From: Epiperipatus broadwayi
Lineage: Eukaryota > Onychophora > Udeonychophora > Euonychophora > Peripatidae
NCBI GenBank assembly: GCA_028023455.1
Contig: JAQFVV010006273.1
Coordinates: 3,978,142-4,042,141, forward strand
Length of the DNA: 64,000 nucleotides
Direction: 5' to 3'
Shown here: positions 34,480-48,122 of the stretch, piece after piece
How the letters are laid out: the number at the start of each line of letters is the position of its first letter
Numbering within the stretch: position 1 is the stretch's first letter
The notes under the pieces: generated by a model
What the model was told of the DNA's origin: nothing
What the model saw: the letters and a program-made list of their open reading frames with translations, nothing else
Database searches by the model: none
Program-made: the position numbers and the translations under genes

Positions 34480-34785
34480 ACAGAATAGCTCATGTGGTTA
34501 GAGTGTTGCTTTAAAATTCAATATTCAAGAATCTAAAGTTGTAAATTTGACACCTATGCTAATATTATCACTGTTCAGGCAAAAACACCTGAAGATGAGT
34601 TGAAATTAATACTACTCAAAACATTGTGTAATTACTAACCATGTTATCTATGTGTGTGTTATTACTATCAAGTTGTTTACATATGAAAACATTAAATAAA
34701 GTTTAAAATTTTCTATACATTCAACATTTAATGATAGATGATGGAAATAGTCCAATGTATTATCACATCGAACTAAGCCATATTG
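34480..34785 (+). repeat. PLE 3' tail, plus copy, with a tRNA-like A box
   Basis: Follows the plus-strand PLE body. The start, gaatagctcatgtggttagagtgttg, looks like a tRNA A box (TAGCTCAxTGGTTAGAG), and a decayed B-box-like phrase follows about 40 bp on. Copies of this tail occur alone at 58.1-58.6 kb and diverged at 0.26, 27.4 and 37.8 kb, so it is also dispersed independently of the PLE body. Either the tail is PLE 3' UTR that captured a SINE head or the SINE shares the PLE's 3' end for mobilisation. Confidence 0.7.
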
Positions 34786-34789
34786 AAAG

Positions 34790-35777
<988 letters not shown>

Positions 35778-35779
35778 CT

Positions 35780-36705
35780 AAAAAAAAGAATTTTTATTAA
35801 AATACAGGCTAATAGTAATAATCATGAATAATTAGTTTGAAATTACAAATATAATATTGAAAATTAAAAATACTCAGTCAAATTAGTGAATTGTCTATGT
35901 TTAATGATACTGTTTTGTGTATTGTATTTTAAATAACACAGTGCAGCAAGTTATCTCTGTTGTAAATATTTTTAGCCTATCATTCTGAAATAGAATATTT
36001 TCAAATGATTAGTCTTCAGTATTAGTCAAACAACAAAGGTCTAAGTTATATTATTTAATAAATCAGCCATTTGCAAACAAGTATAATCTCAATTTTAGAG
36101 GGGAAAAAGATTAAATTTTTTTAAAAATAATACATCAGAGATGAATTTATAATGATTACACAAATCAATCAGTGAATACAAATACATCCCCATGTAAAAC
36201 ATGCTGTTCCATTATTCTGTTTATCTGATATTTTATGCTGTTTTTTAAAACTTTTACAGAAAACATTTCATGAAATATTTCACACCATGTCCAATTGCAG
36301 GTCTCCAATGTATTCTATGATCTGCTACATCTTTCTAAAGCAATCAGCAGTGCATTACTTTAGAATAACTTTCAGATAATGTTTGTAGTATAAATAAAAT
36401 TTGCCTTTCTTCCAAAAATTATACTCAAATTCAATGTAAAATAACCTTTCAGGAAGTCTTACATTATTTATTTGGTTCACTATGACAACACAATGAAAAT
36501 GTAATATTATAATAGAGAATTCTAAAGAATCATATCCAAGGCATTGAAGAACATATTAACTGGTCTTATCAATATATTTATAAATATCAGAGCATTTTTA
36601 GATGAAATTTTTTTAACGTATTTATGTTATTTTTATAGGTGATCTACATCTTACTTTAATGCAATAAAATAAGTATAATTATAAATTTATTAAACGCACA
36701 TTGAT
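35780..36705. other. ABCC intron, gene-free
   Basis: AT-rich; nothing supported. Confidence 0.5.
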
Positions 36706-36711
36706 TACATA

Positions 36712-36924
36712 AGTAATATTTACCAAGGCTGCAACCTCGAGAATATGTGTGTAAAATGTGATAGTAGGGACCTCTACAGGTTTAAATAGAAAGTAGGTTG
36801 AAGTAAAGAAGAGGTTCCACTCTTTTCTTCCATAGCTTAAGCTTGTGGTTAAACACCTGTAGAGGTCCCTACTATCACATTTTACATGCATATTCTCAAG
36901 GTTACAGCCTCGGTAAATATTACT
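36712..36924. mobile_element. 213-bp palindromic MITE
   Basis: Arms of about 68 bp: taccaaggctgcaacctcga ... gtagggacctctacagg on the left and cctgtagaggtccctac ... ggttacagcctcggta on the right, with only a few differences. The palindrome extends to agtaatattt/aaatattact at the outer ends. The ~75-bp centre has no coding meaning, although a 70-codon frame crosses it. The left flank (aaacgcacattgattacata, 36693) recurs inverted at 52.36-52.40 kb next to a similar agtaatattta, so the family has at least a fragment elsewhere. Confidence 0.9.
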
Positions 36925-36929
36925 AAAAT

Positions 36930-37785
36930 AAGTATAATAACAATTATAAACTAATTTACTTGCAGTAATTCACTGTAATGAAGAATTGTTTAACTTGTTC
37001 AGAATAGCACTTTGGAATAAATTATAAATGTTTAAAATGAAAGTTATGAGGATGCACCCATAGGGATATTACAAAGAATACTATTGCCAAATGATGGCAA
37101 CTTTTCATCTTAGAACAATTGTATTGCTTGTTTTTATTAGCATAATGTTATTCACCTGAACAATTTGTATTAATTTGAGACTTTTATTCTTTAGCTAATA
37201 ATAGCAAAATGCAATTTTCCAGACAATATTGATATGCAAACTTATGATGAAAAGAAGCACACCCAATAGTAATAGCTACTTCAAATCCTAAACAAAAAAA
37301 TGTTGTAATTTTACCTAGATAAATTTTAACACAGATGTACTTCACATAAAATACATTTTAATCAGGCTAAAAAAATGTTCAGTTAACTGTTCTACTTCAG
37401 CTGTTCTGTAGCTGACCTAACCATTCAATGCTGTTTAGTAAATGATTATCTATCTATTTTTAGATAGAGGATAAAACATGATTAGAAGAATATAGAAGAA
37501 AATAATGATAGAAAATTGCTTGAACCCTCATCATTTGATAATTTGGAAAATTTACTAAATATGTTGAGTTTAGCATTGCTCCATAAGATTCACTTAAATA
37601 AAGTTGGTCCAAAAAGACAGCTAGCATGAAAAATTGGTGATTATATTAAATTTAAAAAGACATTTTAATCAACTAGCCTATTTTTTTCAAAGCACTGCCA
37701 TAGTAACTTTATATATATTCATCTAAAAAATCCTTTCTAAAAGGAAAAAATGAAGTGTACAGCACTCTTACAGATAACTATATAA
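36930..37785. other. ABCC intron, gene-free
   Basis: AT-rich; nothing supported. Confidence 0.5.
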
Positions 37786-37789
37786 AATT

Positions 37790-37990
37790 TCTATTGACTA
37801 CTATCTTTGTTAGAGTAGCCTAATTGATTGGAATATTACTTTAAGTTCAGCTTTCATCAATGAAGAGACTACTAATTCAATTATCATGCTAGCTGCAAGG
37901 GTGCTAGCAATACCTCAAAAACAAAAAAAAATAATAATACCACTCAAAATATTGTATTTTACACTAAACTGTGTTATTCACAACAAAATA
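37790..37990 (+). repeat. PLE-tail/SINE family copy
   Basis: aaatttctattgactactat, gttagagtagcctaattgat and actcaaaatattgtattt parallel 34.45-34.63 kb. It is a diverged partial copy. Confidence 0.55.
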
Positions 37991-37994
37991 ATGA

Positions 37995-40175
37995 ATTTAA
38001 AAAAATAAAAATAATATTTGATTTTTTTTTTCTAAAAACATTTAACAATTAAATGAAGTTTCAAAAGGCATAAAATGCCATCAGTATAAAGCTTTAAACG
38101 ATTGCATTATGTTATCTTTCACCACAAATAATATCATGCAGCTAATATGTATAGATGGATAAAAAGTTGGTTTAAATTTCATTAATCTCATTAACACAAT
38201 AAAACTAGCTGCTTTTGGAATAAGGGAGGCCTACTTCATAGGTGATGGTCCCTCATTCAATGGACAGAGGGGACACCTGTTTTGCCATTTCAAAGGGATG
38301 GACAGCTTAATCTAGACAAAATAAAATGCCAAGACCTGTGACACAATCAACAGGTAACTAATTTGCATAAATTAGATTACTTCTCCTCATTACTATCAAC
38401 TGCACTCAGCTATGAATATGAAGTCTAGGAACTTTGAAAGCACTTAGCACAGATAAACATATAATTTTTACAAAATTAAACTTTTCTAACAAGCATGTTA
38501 GTGCAGAATTATTGATATTAAATAATTGAATTTACAAAAAAGTTCACTTTATTTTAATTCTTGATTTTATTAATATATTTATATCACACATTAATATAAG
38601 AATAATAAAAATTTCTATAGTTTTTAATTAAAACCTATAATATCATTTACAATATATATAAATCTGGAATGCTTTATGTAAGAATTTTGGATTTAAATCA
38701 TCTGTTTTTAAAAATAAATCACACTTTTTGATTAGCTATTCAAACACATGAATTGCCATGTCAGTCTTATATAATAACTTTTTCTAAATTAAAAATAACT
38801 TTTCAGATTGGCATGTTTTAAAATGAAATAAAATGCTTTCAAAATCTGTTAATTTCATCCTACTCAAAAGACATTTTCTGTAAACCTTGTTTAATCAAGG
38901 AACATCAGATGATACATAAAATCCCTAAATCCAAATTGGTTTCTGTATTTTGTTTTTATCAGTGAAGACATCATTTATAATTGTATAGCAATTAATAAAA
39001 TTTGCATCTTTTGATAAGGAAGTTCAATAATTTGAAGATATTCAAATTTTGGTCATTAATAAGATAGCTAATAATTATTAACTAAAATATAATTTCAGTT
39101 ATTATATACTACATAAATTTGATTTAAATGTGAAATTTAATAAATTGTTTTAAATTAAAAAATATATAACTATTTTTAAGAACAATTTAATTTTTTAATA
39201 ATAATCATCATCATTTTCAAACATTACTGATTCATGTTAGAATGAAAATTTCATCAAGTTCAATTCAGTTTCTCTTTTGCACATCACTCAAACAAACTTT
39301 ATTATTTCTTTAATCCATCTTGCAAGTTGCTTTTTTTAAAACTTTTGCAATCTCTTGTGATCCAGATAAATACTTCAACTATTGAAGTTTTTGACTAATA
39401 ATATGTTCAACCTAACTCAATTTTAAACTCCAATGTTAATGATATTTGTTTATTTTCTCAATCGAGATTTTTGTTTTTAACTATACTTGTTACTTTCAGC
39501 ATGAATCTCTTTAGACTTTATTGAGTGGTCTAAAGTTTTTGTTTTTTTGTTAATTATCCAAGTCTCAAATCTATAAATAAAAAATATTAAAATAAAAACA
39601 ATAAAAATCATTGTTTTTAAACACACAAGTATACTTTTTTTTAATATTAAGATATTTTTATCAAAAGCACTCCATCAAAAGGTTTGAATTCATTTAATGT
39701 ATTATACGTATTAATAATCTTGTAGTCATTAACTTCTTTTATATTATTAATCTTTATTTGCTTTCTCTGAAAAATCTATTGAAGTTACTGAAGCTTTGAA
39801 GCATTATTTACAAAACAATCATATCATATGAACCAAACAAAATTTTTTGCAAATACACAATAGGATTCCCTGACAATATTTATGTTCAAAATTTTTTAAT
39901 ACTAGCATAAAAATATTTAATTATAGCTTTAGCTTTGCTGTATTAAACAAAAAAATATGACCAAGAAACATTTATAAAATATTATTTTTTGATACATGTC
40001 CATTTCTAAAAATTACACTTAAAGCCATTATATATATTATCCAATAATTATTTATCCTGAATGTTTTTCTCTTAGTTATGTCACTGTTAAAGAAATTATG
40101 ACATTGTTTTATCAAAATATTATGCTTTTTTTATACAAATTTGTGTAAGTTTCTTACATTTTATAAATGTATATT
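37995..40175. other. ABCC intron, gene-free
   Basis: AT-rich. A slightly GC-richer patch at 38215-38420 may be an old unidentified repeat. Confidence 0.5.
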
Positions 40176-40177
<2 letters not shown>

Positions 40178-40233
<56 letters not shown>

Positions 40234-40252
40234 CATAATAATCATAATAATC

Positions 40253-40346
<94 letters not shown>
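40178..40346. repeat. (AAT)n microsatellite abutting an ABCC splice donor
   Basis: About 55 AAT units with three CAT interruptions near 40232-40255. It starts eight bases inside the intron downstream of the ABCC donor at 40354/40353 (minus strand), so the pre-mRNA carries (UUA)n directly after the 5' splice site. Confidence 0.97.
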
Positions 40347-40347
<1 letters not shown>

Positions 40348-40353
40348 GTGAAC

Positions 40354-40426
40354 CTCTGAAAGATCACCATCTGGAAATTCTTGTAAATCCAAATTAAGAC
40401 ATGCTGCAGAAAGAACATATTTGTAT
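40354..40426 (-). CDS. ABCC transporter exon, NBD1 helical subdomain
   Basis: Minus strand: acceptor tttatttgtag, 73 bp, donor GAG|GTTCAC (weak). The first base completes the AG left by the exon at 45089 (codon AGA, Arg). Then YKYVLSAACLNLDLQEFPDG, DLSE, ending in phase 0 and joining to IGENG of the next exon. RYxxVLxACxLxxDLxxxPxGDxxEIGExG is the standard ABCC helical-subdomain text before the signature, so exon limits and order are secure. The non-consensus donor next to a microsatellite is unusual. Confidence 0.95.
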
Positions 40427-40429
40427 CTA

Positions 40430-43400
40430 CAAATAAAGCAAGTAAATGGATAATAATTATAGCATAAAAAACAAGAATGATATTATATCAAAATTTAAAA
40501 ATTAATGGTTTTTGAAATGCTCATTAAAATTAACGTTTACGGTAAAATGTCAATGCAATACATTTAGAATGTGTAAAATCCTATAAAATGCTACAATAAA
40601 TGAGCTAAGGTTAACATAAAAAAATGTTATTTTGAAATGGCCAAAAAATGTAGAGAAAGAATAAAATTTCAAAGATACAAAATATTTGGGCATCAGGGAG
40701 AAAGATTTGAGTAGTAAAAAAATATGGTATGGTTAATTAAAACAGTTATGGAAAAAGTCCAAAATAACTATGATATAAAATACTGAAGACAAGTAGATTA
40801 TAAAACATAATAATATCAATTAAAAACAAACATTTTAAATATACATAAGTCTTTATGAAAAATAGAGAAGCTTTAAAAATAAAAAAAATAGTGCAGATAA
40901 AGAATTTTAAAAATGTTCATAAAGTTAAAAAAAGGATGCATAAATAATATGAATAGATGAATTAATGCAACAATAACATTGATTTTTAAAAAGTCTGAAT
41001 AAGGCAATATTAAATCTTTGCATTAAAAAAGAATTTGTACTTTGATAGAGCATTGGAATATCATAATACTAACATATGTCAAATCATGAAGAATATTTAT
41101 GAAAATGCATCATCAAAAATGGCTCACTGGATGCTTTTACTATTCAAAATTTTTTTTTACAAATACTGTAAGTATTTCTCATATTTTAAAGCTATTATAT
41201 TAACCAATAAAGACAAAATTGCAATAGTGCTACAATGGGATAGTAATAAATAGAAGTTAAAAATGACAAGTACTTCATTAATAGTATAGATAAAATATAA
41301 TATACAGTATTAATCATATAAAATTAACTTGAGATAAATTGCATTTAATAAAAATAATTTATATGACTTTAGTTGCACAAGTATCTGAGAATGGAACTTT
41401 TAACAGAGCATCAATATAAACATTGCAGATCATTATGTCAAAATATACAGATATGAATAAAAATGCTTACTTCATTTGTTTGAATGGCAAATGACAATAG
41501 TCATGCTAGAAAAGATAGTACATGATAAGTCATGTGTATAGTACATTTTTAGTCATAAATGTAGCTTAAACGTATTGATTAATTTAAATTTCAATCTTTT
41601 GGGTTAGAACATATTTATGCACACAGGCACATTTAATTATTTGTGGATAATTGTTGATGCATGTGAATGTTGAAAGTTTCAAATAATGGTTTAAGTAGTA
41701 CAAAAAAAAAAACCCTCATTAATTCTAAATTTTAAATAAAATTTAAAATAGATTATTCTCTTGTAATTAAATCTGTTTTTTTTTTAATTAAGAAAGAACA
41801 AAACAGTGAAGATTAATTAAATGATTGAAGATAGTTTTGGAAATGTAATTATTTTATGTTCAAACTCAAAGTTTTTATTATTATTAAATACTAGTGACTA
41901 GAAATTGTCTTTTAATTATATTTAATTTTCATTTATATGTGGAGATAATAAATAAGTGGCTTGCTTGTTAAGTCAAAAATAACTAATTTTATGATTTTTC
42001 TGCTGCTTCTTACTTGCTCTGCTACCAGCTTTAAGTCATCAAACTACATTGATTTTCTGGATCTTCTCTCTCTCCACAGAGATAACTTGAAATAGAACTT
42101 CGTAAAACATCAGCATAGGTGCCAGGCCATGAGTGAATATACAAAAACCATTATGACCACTCCCTACCTTTCAGATTATCTCTCTCAGCCAAAGAAATAT
42201 TACCTTTCATGCTCACCAATAATGAATTATCTCCAAACTACAATCAACATTAGAAAATATGTCTAATTATGATATCTATATAAATACTTTATCTTATGTA
42301 AGGATTACAACAGCATCAGCAATATATTTAATGCAGAACCTTTTGCGCAGAAAAGAGAAAAAACTGTACATTCTTATAATACGTTTACATAGACTTTCAT
42401 ATCAAAAAAAAACTTTAGAAAAAAAAGGAAAGCTATTATTTAAAAAATTGAACACTACAAAGAAATACCCCCAAATAACTGGAATTTTGTAGTAAAAAAA
42501 TGTGCATTTATTTTTATGTATTAGAAATTGAATCCCTTTAAAAGTATTGTCCATTTAATTTGAGGCAATTTTTCATTCAATGGAATAAAATGAAGTTGCA
42601 CAAAGTGACATCAAGTGAATATGACTGATGAATAAGCTAGATCAGATTGAATTTAATTTTAAAATGGATCACACTCAAGGCTTGTGTTGTCATGGTAAAA
42701 ATTGCACTTCTCATTTTGTCATAAAATGGGATGTTTACATCTTACCATATCAGGCAAAACGTTCAAAACTTATAGGTTTTAAATACCTGATTATTATAGA
42801 TAAATTCTACATTCCCCCAAAATCAGCATTGTCTTGATATTGGACTTTACTGATCATGCTTGTTTGGGATGTTATGAATTGGACACTTCCATCAAACCAT
42901 TCATAAACTTTTGTTTTTTCCAGAACAAATTGCTTGTAAGCTATTTAAAGCATTATAACTGTTTTCCTTGCAGTTTCTTCAAAAAGAAAACAGAATTTCA
43001 AATTGTTTCAACTTTTCAGTGATCACAAAAATTGACAAATATGCAAAATGCACTTGACCAAAAAATTTTCTATGTGCAATCATGATTTCACATGATGATA
43101 TTATTTAGAAGATTGATGTTGAAGAGTCTCTTAATGAGATATCTAGAAACAGAATTATGTACTACAATAGATGTGGCTTCCAGAAAACAATTCAGGCTAT
43201 GTTTGGATCTCCCACTGTGGATTCCCAAAGGTAAATTTATTTTATGTGGCCTTGTTTTAAAAAATACTTTATATGTAATTTTATTCTTTTTATTAAGATA
43301 ATTTTTCTTTTTTATTATTTATTACATTTGATTTTGTAAACATGTTACTTTTTTTTAATTGCTGACCAAGGTCTTTCTAAGAATTTCAACTTTTTTTAAA

Positions 43401-43566
43401 AAACAGATTTTAACATTTTACTATATATTTGTGAGAGAATCCTCCAGAAATTGAAATTTATATGCTAAAACAAGTAAATGAAGAGTTTTTAACTTAGTAT
43501 AATTTAAATCTATATTAATTTAAAAGAGCAGTAATGCTTTTAAATCGATTGCATTACAGTTCCTTC

Positions 43567-43601
<35 letters not shown>

Positions 43602-43845
43602 TGGTTCCACACATATAACAATGTCCATACAACTTATTTTAATTGTACATTTTAAATTTATTTTAATATGCATGTTTTAAACATACATATATAATTATTA
43701 CCATATATGCTAACATAAAATATGCACACATACATGCAAATACCATTTATATACACTATTTATAATTCAGTTGAGACTTGGGAGGGTTTGAGTTGGGGAA
43801 AAGATACTACTATGTGACATAGTAGTGAAATGGGATAGTATATAA
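40430..43845. other. ABCC intron with unrecognised open frames
   Basis: Mostly AT-rich. Between 42259 and 43301 four successive plus-strand frames of 62-77 codons follow each other in different phases, which may be a decayed protein-coding transposon, but I recognise no domain. An (AT)n run lies at 43569-43600. Confidence 0.45.
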
Positions 43846-43849
43846 AACA

Positions 43850-44880
43850 GACTCTTTCATTATTATATCTGTTAGTTAGCAAATAGTCTTTTATTTTTTA
43901 AATGTTGATGAAGTTTAGTATATTTTTGAAAAGTACTCAATCATCACCATTTTTCATTTTAATTCTTCGTGTGGGCGAGGAGAAGGTTAAATTTGTTAAT
44001 TAGACATCAATTTCTGTTTTTGTATTCTATAGCTACTTTTATTTTTTAAATAACTATGAGCTTGTTATCTATATTTAATTGCTTAATATGCATGCTGTAT
44101 TTAAGGTTGGTGAATTATTATTATATCTGTTAGTTAGGTATTGCACAGGCATATGTATTTCCGCCAATCCACTATTTTTCATTTTAATTTTTTATGCGGG
44201 AGGGGGGAAGGTTAAATTTGTTAGTTAGACACCAAATTTTTTTTTGTATTTTACAGCTACTTTTATTATCTATATTTAATTACTTAATAAGTATTAATCT
44301 GTTATTAACATTTGTTAATTATTATACTTCTCAGTCATTATAGTATTGAAAGTCAGAGAAATTTTTTTTAAATGTACTGCATTACCACCATTAATTTGGC
44401 TTCGTTAATTTTTTTGAGATTTATTACATTTTTATTTAATTTCATAGGTTTTTATTATAGTTTTTTCATTTATTTTATAAGTCTTTTAAAAATAGCATTC
44501 ATGAATTTTTTGTATTTTGCATTTTACTTAATTTTGATCGAATTCTTCATGTGGGGAGGAGGTTGTGTTTTATATATTTGACCAATTTTTGTTTTTGTAA
44601 TTTGAATTTCATAGCATTTTATTTGATTTATTTGCCTTAGGCATTTTAATTTTACATTGACAATGATTTTTGGATAGAAATTTGTGTGGCAGAGGTGGGG
44701 GTTTAGGGAGTTTTTCTATTTGTTTGATCTAGGCAGGTTAATTTTCCAATTTCTAGCCTCAGGCATTTTAATTTTCTATTGTTTTCAGTGATTTTTGTGT
44801 TTGAATTTTTCACCGATTTCAGTGATTTTTGTATTTTAATTTTCCATCGATTTCAGCCATTTTTGGATAGAAATTGATCA
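43850..44880. repeat. T-rich region with tandem-like repeats
   Basis: attatatctgttagttag (43861 and 44132), ttttcattttaattctt/ttttt followed by gtgtggg or gcggg and ggttaaatttgttagttaga (43950-44010 and 44170-44230) repeat at about 230-270 bp. A shorter unit (ggcattttaattttc, gatttcagtgatttttgt) repeats several times at 44640-44870. No genes. Confidence 0.65.
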
Positions 44881-45088
44881 CTTGCAGGCTTCTTGGTGGT
44901 TTTTAATGGTACTGCAGTGTCACCTAGCAGCCACAGTATGCATAGCAAGCCAATACCAATCATTCATATCAACAGTAACAAGGAGAATTAAAAATATAGT
45001 TAAAAAAACTATAATATCAAATAAATATAATATTAAATAAATGGTAAAATTTAATGTAAATGCTAAACAAATAAAATATTCTATATAC

Positions 45089-45213
45089 CTTCCTTCTTCA
45101 AAAGTTTTTCCAAACAATATATTTTCTTTTAAAGTTGCATTAAAAATCCAGGCTGTCTGAGGAACATACGCTATACTTCCATTTACATTCATGCTTCCAG
45201 AAGTTAAAGAAAT
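45089..45213 (-). CDS. ABCC transporter exon, NBD1 Q-loop
   Basis: Minus strand: acceptor attttttag, 125 bp, donor GAAG|GTATAT. Encodes [41 protein letters not shown] plus two bases of Arg completed by the exon at 40426. [23 protein letters not shown] is split here as Q-loop Gln in YVPQ followed by the ABCC-specific AWIxNATLxxNILFG block. The residues before it would directly follow the Walker A helix (GSGKSSLLxAILG), whose exon must lie at higher coordinates but was not found. Confidence 0.97.
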
Positions 45214-45215
45214 CT

Positions 45216-46325
45216 AAAAAATAATGTTAGTGTAAAAAAAAATCTCTGTATTGTTTTTTTATTTATGAAACTATTTTTATTTTTTTTATTTATCACTACT
45301 GATTTCTCTATTTATTTTCTATATCTGAATTTATTTACCCACATACCAACATGTCTCTACACTCATCTACTTATTAAATCTACCTGTCTCTCTACCTAAG
45401 AATATAAACATTATTTGCATAGATAATAAATATGCTCAGCATTGAAATTTTAGTCATTACTTATAATTATTTATGATTGCTAAAAATTTGATAGTCCATT
45501 TTATTTAATTAAGTAAATGTAACTTTCAAAGATTTAAAGAATCATTTTAAACAAAATTGTACATAACAACTCCACTTTCTGTATTAATGTCAATTTATTT
45601 AAACGGAAAAAATGGTTATCTGTAAAGCATAAGTAGGTCAATGGTAACTAGAAATTAATAAAGAATATATAGTAGATACAAAAATACTATAGAGATCCTC
45701 AACAACTTATCTTTGAAAGGTAAATTTACTTACTTAATTAAATAAAACATATCAAATATTTAACAATCATAGATAACCATAATGATTTTAACGAAGGCAA
45801 AAATGCTAATATATTAATCACTTCATTCAATGTATTATATAAAATAAAGTCTATAATTTATATTATATAAATTATTAGAGGGCTCACATCCACTTTTTAT
45901 ATTTAAATATACATTAAAATGGAGTTACTTAATATTTTGGCTAATACAAATTTTTGTTATCAAGTCTTATATATATAGTATGTATGTACATTTAATAGAT
46001 GAATAACGATATACATGATTTTTAATTTTAAAGTTTAATTGCTGTTGATGTCATCCCTTATGACATTTTCACACTTTACAAGTATTTAGCTTAATAGTGG
46101 TAAGCTTTCAATATGGAGTTTTATGAAACAAACATTTTACAGAAAAATAATAGTTTTATAAATTTATTATATTAATCATTTAAATTTTTTCACTTTATTA
46201 TTGAGTTCAAAGTAACTCAATTTCAATGGTAAAAAACAGGAAGAAATATATTTTTCTTTCATTCTTCAAGTTTTCCTGGTTGTTTGGATAAATGAAAGAT
46301 TGATAAAACTCATAAAACATCGTAA
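45216..46325. other. Probable ABCC intron, gene-free
   Basis: AT-rich; I searched the minus strand for a Walker A exon (GxxGxGKS/T) and saw none. Confidence 0.45.
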
Positions 46326-46329
46326 GATG

Positions 46330-46560
46330 ACCATATCCTATGCTTACACAAGCTGTTAGAACAATAGCAAATTTTCCAATACAGTGATCCATGCAATGCA
46401 AGCCATAGTAATCAATGGATGCTAGAAAGTTTGTGATAAAATCCCTATCTCAATACAGTACTCCAAAATCCAGGACTTTTCACTAATGAAAGCCATGAGC
46501 TAAAAACTAGTCTGGGAATACTGCTTTGCACAAATGTTCTAGCTTCCATTAATTATTATG
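46330..46560. repeat. Inverted pair of PLE-end repeats, fourth copy of the 0.5-1.4 kb family
   Basis: The left half (tacacaagctgtt, atcaatggatgctagaaag, tgataaaatccctatct) is direct to 580-670. The right half (agtctgggaatact, gcacaaatgtt, ttccattaattattatggt) reads as the inverted form of the same end. The hammerhead-like block lies at the junction. Confidence 0.6.
46472..46522 (+). ncRNA. Degenerate hammerhead-like core, copy 3
   Basis: CTTTTCA is followed by CTAATGA (should be CTGATGA), AAGCCATGAGCTA (AGC/GCT three-pair stem II), AAAAC (should be GAAAC), TA, GTC and TGGGAA. Two core substitutions would abolish activity. TTTTCA pairs with TGGGAA over six positions; compared with copy 2, a C-G pair has become T-A, a compensatory change. 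Confidence 0.3.
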
Positions 46561-46564
46561 GTTT

Positions 46565-47030
46565 GCCCTGGGTAGCAGTACTTTATGAAAGTTTGAACAC
46601 TAACAAACTTGAAAAACTAATGTAATTAGAACAACACTCATCCTTGTACTTGCTTCAATGTCACATAATCTTTTGAACATCTAAATACTTGATTATTTTA
46701 TTACTGCAAGATATTTAAAAAGATTTTATTAACATGTACTTCATAAAAACATTACAAATTCAATAAAATACATTTTTGGTAATTTTCAATTAACCACTAT
46801 GAAAGGTGAAACTGCTTAAGGAAACATTTAATGAATCAGTCATAATCCTCCATTGTATGCACTATAATTCGGTCTGATCTAATACGTACTTCTCCCTATA
46901 AACATAAATTTTTTAGCTTTTTTGAGTCTCAGTTCAGAAACTCAAGATATATTTAAAGATAATGATACAATTATTAGATAACAATATTTTATTTAAAATA
47001 TGAAAGTAAATAATATTCAAACATGAAATA
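46565..47030. other. Gene-free AT-rich sequence
   Basis: Nothing supported. Confidence 0.5.
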
Positions 47031-47031
47031 T

Positions 47032-47128
47032 ATATATATTGGAGATTATTTATGTATGTGGTCATGTGTATTGGTGGTATAAGATGGAGTAGATATCTGT
47101 ATGAAGCTTAAAAGTCTAAATTCAAGTC

Positions 47129-47160
<32 letters not shown>
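47032..47160 (-). repeat. Partial copy of the 24-26 kb repeat plus (AT)n
   Basis: tatattggagattatttatg, gtggtcatgtgtattggtgg and gcttaaaagtctaaattcaa match the monomer ends at 25.5-25.62 and 25.97-26.06 kb. An (AT)n run follows (47133-47160) and then the PLE palindrome begins. Confidence 0.75.
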
Positions 47161-47163
<3 letters not shown>

Positions 47164-48105
47164 TAATTCAAACAAATATATTTAACACAGTATTCAAAAT
47201 TAAATAATATATTCTTTACCAGAAGTACTTTCAATTGTTTCACTGACAATCTTTATCAACTGTTAATACAAACGTACAAAAAATAAAAACTTGCATTACC
47301 CATCATTCAATCTATTCAAATTTCCCACAATTCTGTTGTCTTTATATTAGCCGATTGTTTATTCATTAAACCACCTCTATTCCTAGATATCATCATTGCC
47401 TCTTTAATTTTACGTTTTTCACTACATCTTTCAATTTGAATAATTTTTATATCTCTATTATTAAATTTAAAACCATAATTACATGTTTTATTATGATCAA
47501 ATATAATTGATGGAGTATTCATATTTACTGAAGATATATTTTCTTTCTGTACACGTTTATATAATGTCTTATGATCATTATATCGTTTTTGTAATGTACA
47601 TTTGGATTCCCCTATATATTTTATTCCACAACCACATTCCAACATATATATAACAGAACTTAATTCAAACTTAGAAATCTTGGCTTTGGAGTTATTTATC
47701 ATATCATTTATATTATTTGAAGAGAAAAAAAGAAATTCTACACAAACCACTAAAAAGTTTATTAATTAATTTAGCTTGCTGATTAGATATAAAAGGAATA
47801 GAAATCCATTTATCACTTTTTAATTTACTTAATATTTTCTTATTATTATTCTTATTTTGATTATATTTTGTAATTGTATTATAAATAATATTCCTTCCAT
47901 AACCAACATTCAACATATCAGTAATATATACATTAATATTTTCAATTTTATCACTAACAAATTTGCACAAATAATCATTTCTAAATAAAAATGACTTCAA
48001 ACCAGCTAATTTATGACTCATATGAACTTTAGAATTATATGGAATATAACCCCTAATTTCCACAGGCTTTAAAATCATATTATAATCAAACACATTATTA
48101 TTTCT
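47161..48105 (-). mobile_element. Penelope-like element, minus copy with one frameshift
   Basis: From 48105 down: VEIRGYIPYNSKVHMSHKLA, GLKSFLFRNDYLCKFVSDK, DMLNVGYGRNIIYNTI, SDKWISIPFISNQQAKLINK, LFSGLCRISFF; then after a frameshift NDMINNSKAKISKFELSSVI, YMLECGCGIKYIGESKCTLQ, KRYNDHKTLYKRV and on to TTELWEI at 47319. The IPFISNQQAKLINKLF block is the PLE region after RT, and VIYMLECGCGIKYIGES is the GIY-YIG endonuclease core, followed by R and H of the catalytic region. The frameshift is a run of seven A (47725-47731) where the other copy has six. RT core is absent: 5' truncated. Confidence 0.9.
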
Positions 48106-48122
48106 TTTAATAATAATAATAA

